From contig VFFE01007859.1 of the NCBI GenBank assembly GCA_008921705.1, positions 2,161,626 through 2,225,625 on the forward strand: DNA of 64,000 bases, given 5' to 3'. Positions 62,101-64,000 of the stretch are shown piece after piece (the stretch's first letter is position 1; each line of letters starts with the position of its first letter). The translations under genes and the position numbers were made by a program. Below the pieces are notes generated by a model, which made no database searches, was not told the DNA's origin, and saw only the letters and a program-made list of their open reading frames with translations. Source of the DNA: Burhinus oedicnemus. Taxonomy: Eukaryota > Chordata > Aves > Charadriiformes > Burhinidae.

Positions 62101-63179
62101 GCAGAATACAGGACAGCACAGTGCAGTAGAAAAGCCATTGGACCTATAACATCTGGGTGACCCATGTCTCTAGGAGGTGGGTGGTCACCATTCCTAACTT
62201 GTATTGCTGGAGCCTTTATGTGACAGGGTTTTCTTTGTCTGTCTGGATGTGATGTGGGTCCGATCAACAGCTGGTCACAAATAGTGTGGCTCTCCCCTTT
62301 TCATCAAATGGGCTTTGAAAGAGGCCACCTAGCAGATGTATGCGATTATGCTCATGTTGGGTGTGCATTTAAAATAAAATTGTTAAGGTTGTAAAGTCAA
62401 GCAATCAAAACAGTGGTACTAGAATTACGGGTGGCTGTCGGAAAGCAGTACATGATCATATATTTTCTCCTAATTTCTGCAAAAAGGAATTGAACTAAAA
62501 TAAGCCTTATTCTGGCATTTTTCTTTTGCAAATGCATTTTTGTTTGTGCATGTAGCTAAAAATGACTCAATTCTACATTTGAATGCAAACATGGAGTTCT
62601 CTTAATCAAATCCCAGCATCTCCAGTCTCCTTTAAATTCTGACTGGCAGCACCCACAAGATTATGTGTTTTGGTTTGACAGTAAGGGAGAACATATGAGC
62701 AGCTCTAACAGGACAAACCCAGTGCATTGTGCACTACTTTACATGCCTGCTGCCATTGCAAGTCACCCTCAAGCGCGACCATCTTGTGTTCCATGATAAT
62801 TGCAACAAGGTTTTGCAAATCAATTAAATTCCACATTGTCTCCTCTCTGTACACAAACAGCACAGAAATACCGTGTCATTTTTTTTTTCCCCAGCGATTC
62901 AGCACTTCAAGTTACATTTTTGTCATCCTTTACCTTTACCTCGATGTTCACATTGTCGCTGTCAAGCCAGGAAGCAGTAGTGACAGCCGCATCTTGAATA
63001 GCCATCTTTCACTCTCAAATAATCTAGTTTGCAATGGGTATCTTTACCTACTATTCTTCTATTTTCCATCTCATGAGCCGCCATGAAATTGACATTTAAA
63101 ACTAATTGTACGGTAAAATCCCGCGGATTCCAGAAACTGTGTCTGAGATTTGTGGTAAGGCAGCAGGACCAGATTCCCC
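59171..63179. other. Unique non-coding DNA, no gene seen
   Basis: The longest non-gap, non-transposon frame of the window (178 codons, minus strand, 60529-61065) lies here. Its predicted product is hydrophobic and cysteine-rich with no recognisable domain, and one such frame in 128 kb of strands is not surprising. No splice-bounded exon, RNA gene or transposon was recognised. A T-run lies at 62879-62888. Confidence 0.6.
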
Positions 63180-63480
63180 CCTGTATTAGTTTTCTCTCTG
63201 CTACATAACTGTGAATGAGTGCTAAAGGGGATTATTAGGCCCCAGTGGTGAGATAGAGTGCATATAACTAATCTGCATTGCTTATCTCAAGCAGACAGTG
63301 GTCTGTCAGGACCTGTCTACATGCCCTCCATGCTTGTCCCTTGCCTTTATTGTCTTGCCGCTGCTGTTGCTGCTGGTGGCTCTCCTCTGCTCTTATAAAC
63401 AACCAATTACTGCCCCAAACAGATGTGTGTGGCTATGATCAAATAATTTAGTTGGAGTGAAGAGGCCTTAAACAGGTCAA
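63180..63480. promoter_or_regulatory. Candidate conserved non-coding (enhancer-like) block
   Basis: Unique sequence with GGGGATTATTAGGCCCC (63228-63244), whose GGGG and CCCC ends flank a TTATTAG core. It has GCTTATCTC (GATA-type), a triplet-like CTGCTGTTGCTGCTGG run at 63360-63375, CTTATAAACAACCAATTACTG (FOX-like AAACAA plus CAATTA) and GATCAAATAATTTAG. It has an enhancer-like texture and no coding frame. Inference only. Confidence 0.3.
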
Positions 63481-64000
63481 TTCCATTCAGTTAGACATGG
63501 TATCTGAGCGAAGGCGAAAGGAGGCACTGCAGGGTGACCCGAACTTGTGAGTTATTGAGAGAAGGTAAACTTAGGACAGCGGATAATGAATCACCTTTCA
63601 CCAGTTAACACTGTAAAAATACATAAATGAAAGCTGGGGAATTATTTAAAGATCACTTTTGCCACTGAAAATCAAATGGTTAACAGAAAAGTATATTCCT
63701 TCACAAAGTACATTTCATTTAATTCATTTAAATTAATAAAAGACACATGCCTCCCTGCAATTAGCCATTAGTTTATAAAGCTAAAAAACTAAATATAGAC
63801 TCAGCAGAGCAGTGGGTAAGTTTCGTGGGATATTTCTAATTAATTCTGGTACTGATGAACTGTAATCTCCAGCAAGAGAATTCGATACAAGTGCTTTTGA
63901 CAAGGTATGATTTCCATTAAAATACTGTGCTAACTTCAGGGTTTATAGGTTGCATGTTCAATAAATTTGTATTTAGCTATTGTCTTCCTCGGTCTGCCGG
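63481..64000. other. Unique AT-rich non-coding DNA, no gene seen
   Basis: AT-rich sequence with several TTAATT words at 63718-63740 and 63838-63846, but no recognisable gene or repeat. It may continue the regulatory-like block before it. Confidence 0.6.

Overview
The window is 64 kb of vertebrate, almost certainly bird, non-coding DNA. It is AT-rich and poor in CpG, with few repeats. The recognisable repeats are mostly CR1 LINEs, several of them 3'-end fragments with the octamer-like tails (ATTCTATG or TGATTCTG units) that dominate avian genomes. I found no protein-coding exon, tRNA, rRNA or known ncRNA that I can defend. The longest ATG-initiated open frames outside the gap and the CR1 (178, 148 and 138 codons) have no family resemblance and about the length chance allows. 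The window is best read as a gene desert or the inside of a very large intron.

Layout. 1-2.1 kb: unique AT-rich DNA with homeodomain-type motifs. 2.12-2.31 kb: a decayed CR1 piece. 2.3-12.5 kb: unique DNA with one enhancer-like block near 8.1 kb. 12.5 kb: a CR1 3' end on the minus strand. 12.6-17.8 kb: unique DNA with a TA/TG/CA microsatellite. 17.8-18.1 kb: a CR1 3' end. 18.1-25.3 kb: unique DNA. 25.3-28.5 kb: a 909-N assembly gap with nearly the same sequence on both sides. 30.7-30.9 kb: a CR1 3' end. 31.4-32.0 kb: an old CR1 interior fragment. 32-41 kb: unique DNA with simple repeats. 41.4-41.7 kb: an enhancer-like block next to a G-rich tract. 44.19-45.38 kb: the largest CR1, carrying the 3' half of the reverse transcriptase ORF, broken in several places. 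51.5-51.8, 54.6-54.85, 59.0-59.2 and 63.2-63.5 kb: further enhancer-like blocks. 57.1-57.2 kb: an old MIR-type SINE. 58.1-58.3 kb: another CR1 3' end.

No genes work together here. The most informative observation is at the gap. The two flanks agree at all but 4 of 994 aligned bases plus one 4-bp indel, which looks like two haplotypes laid end to end (false duplication). They also differ by one complex event: 240 bp on the left copy is replaced in the right copy by 68 bp, 67 of which exactly copy a sequence about 1.9 kb upstream. That is either a templated-insertion structural variant or an assembly chimera. The enhancer-like blocks are inferences from base composition and motifs and need a multi-species alignment.
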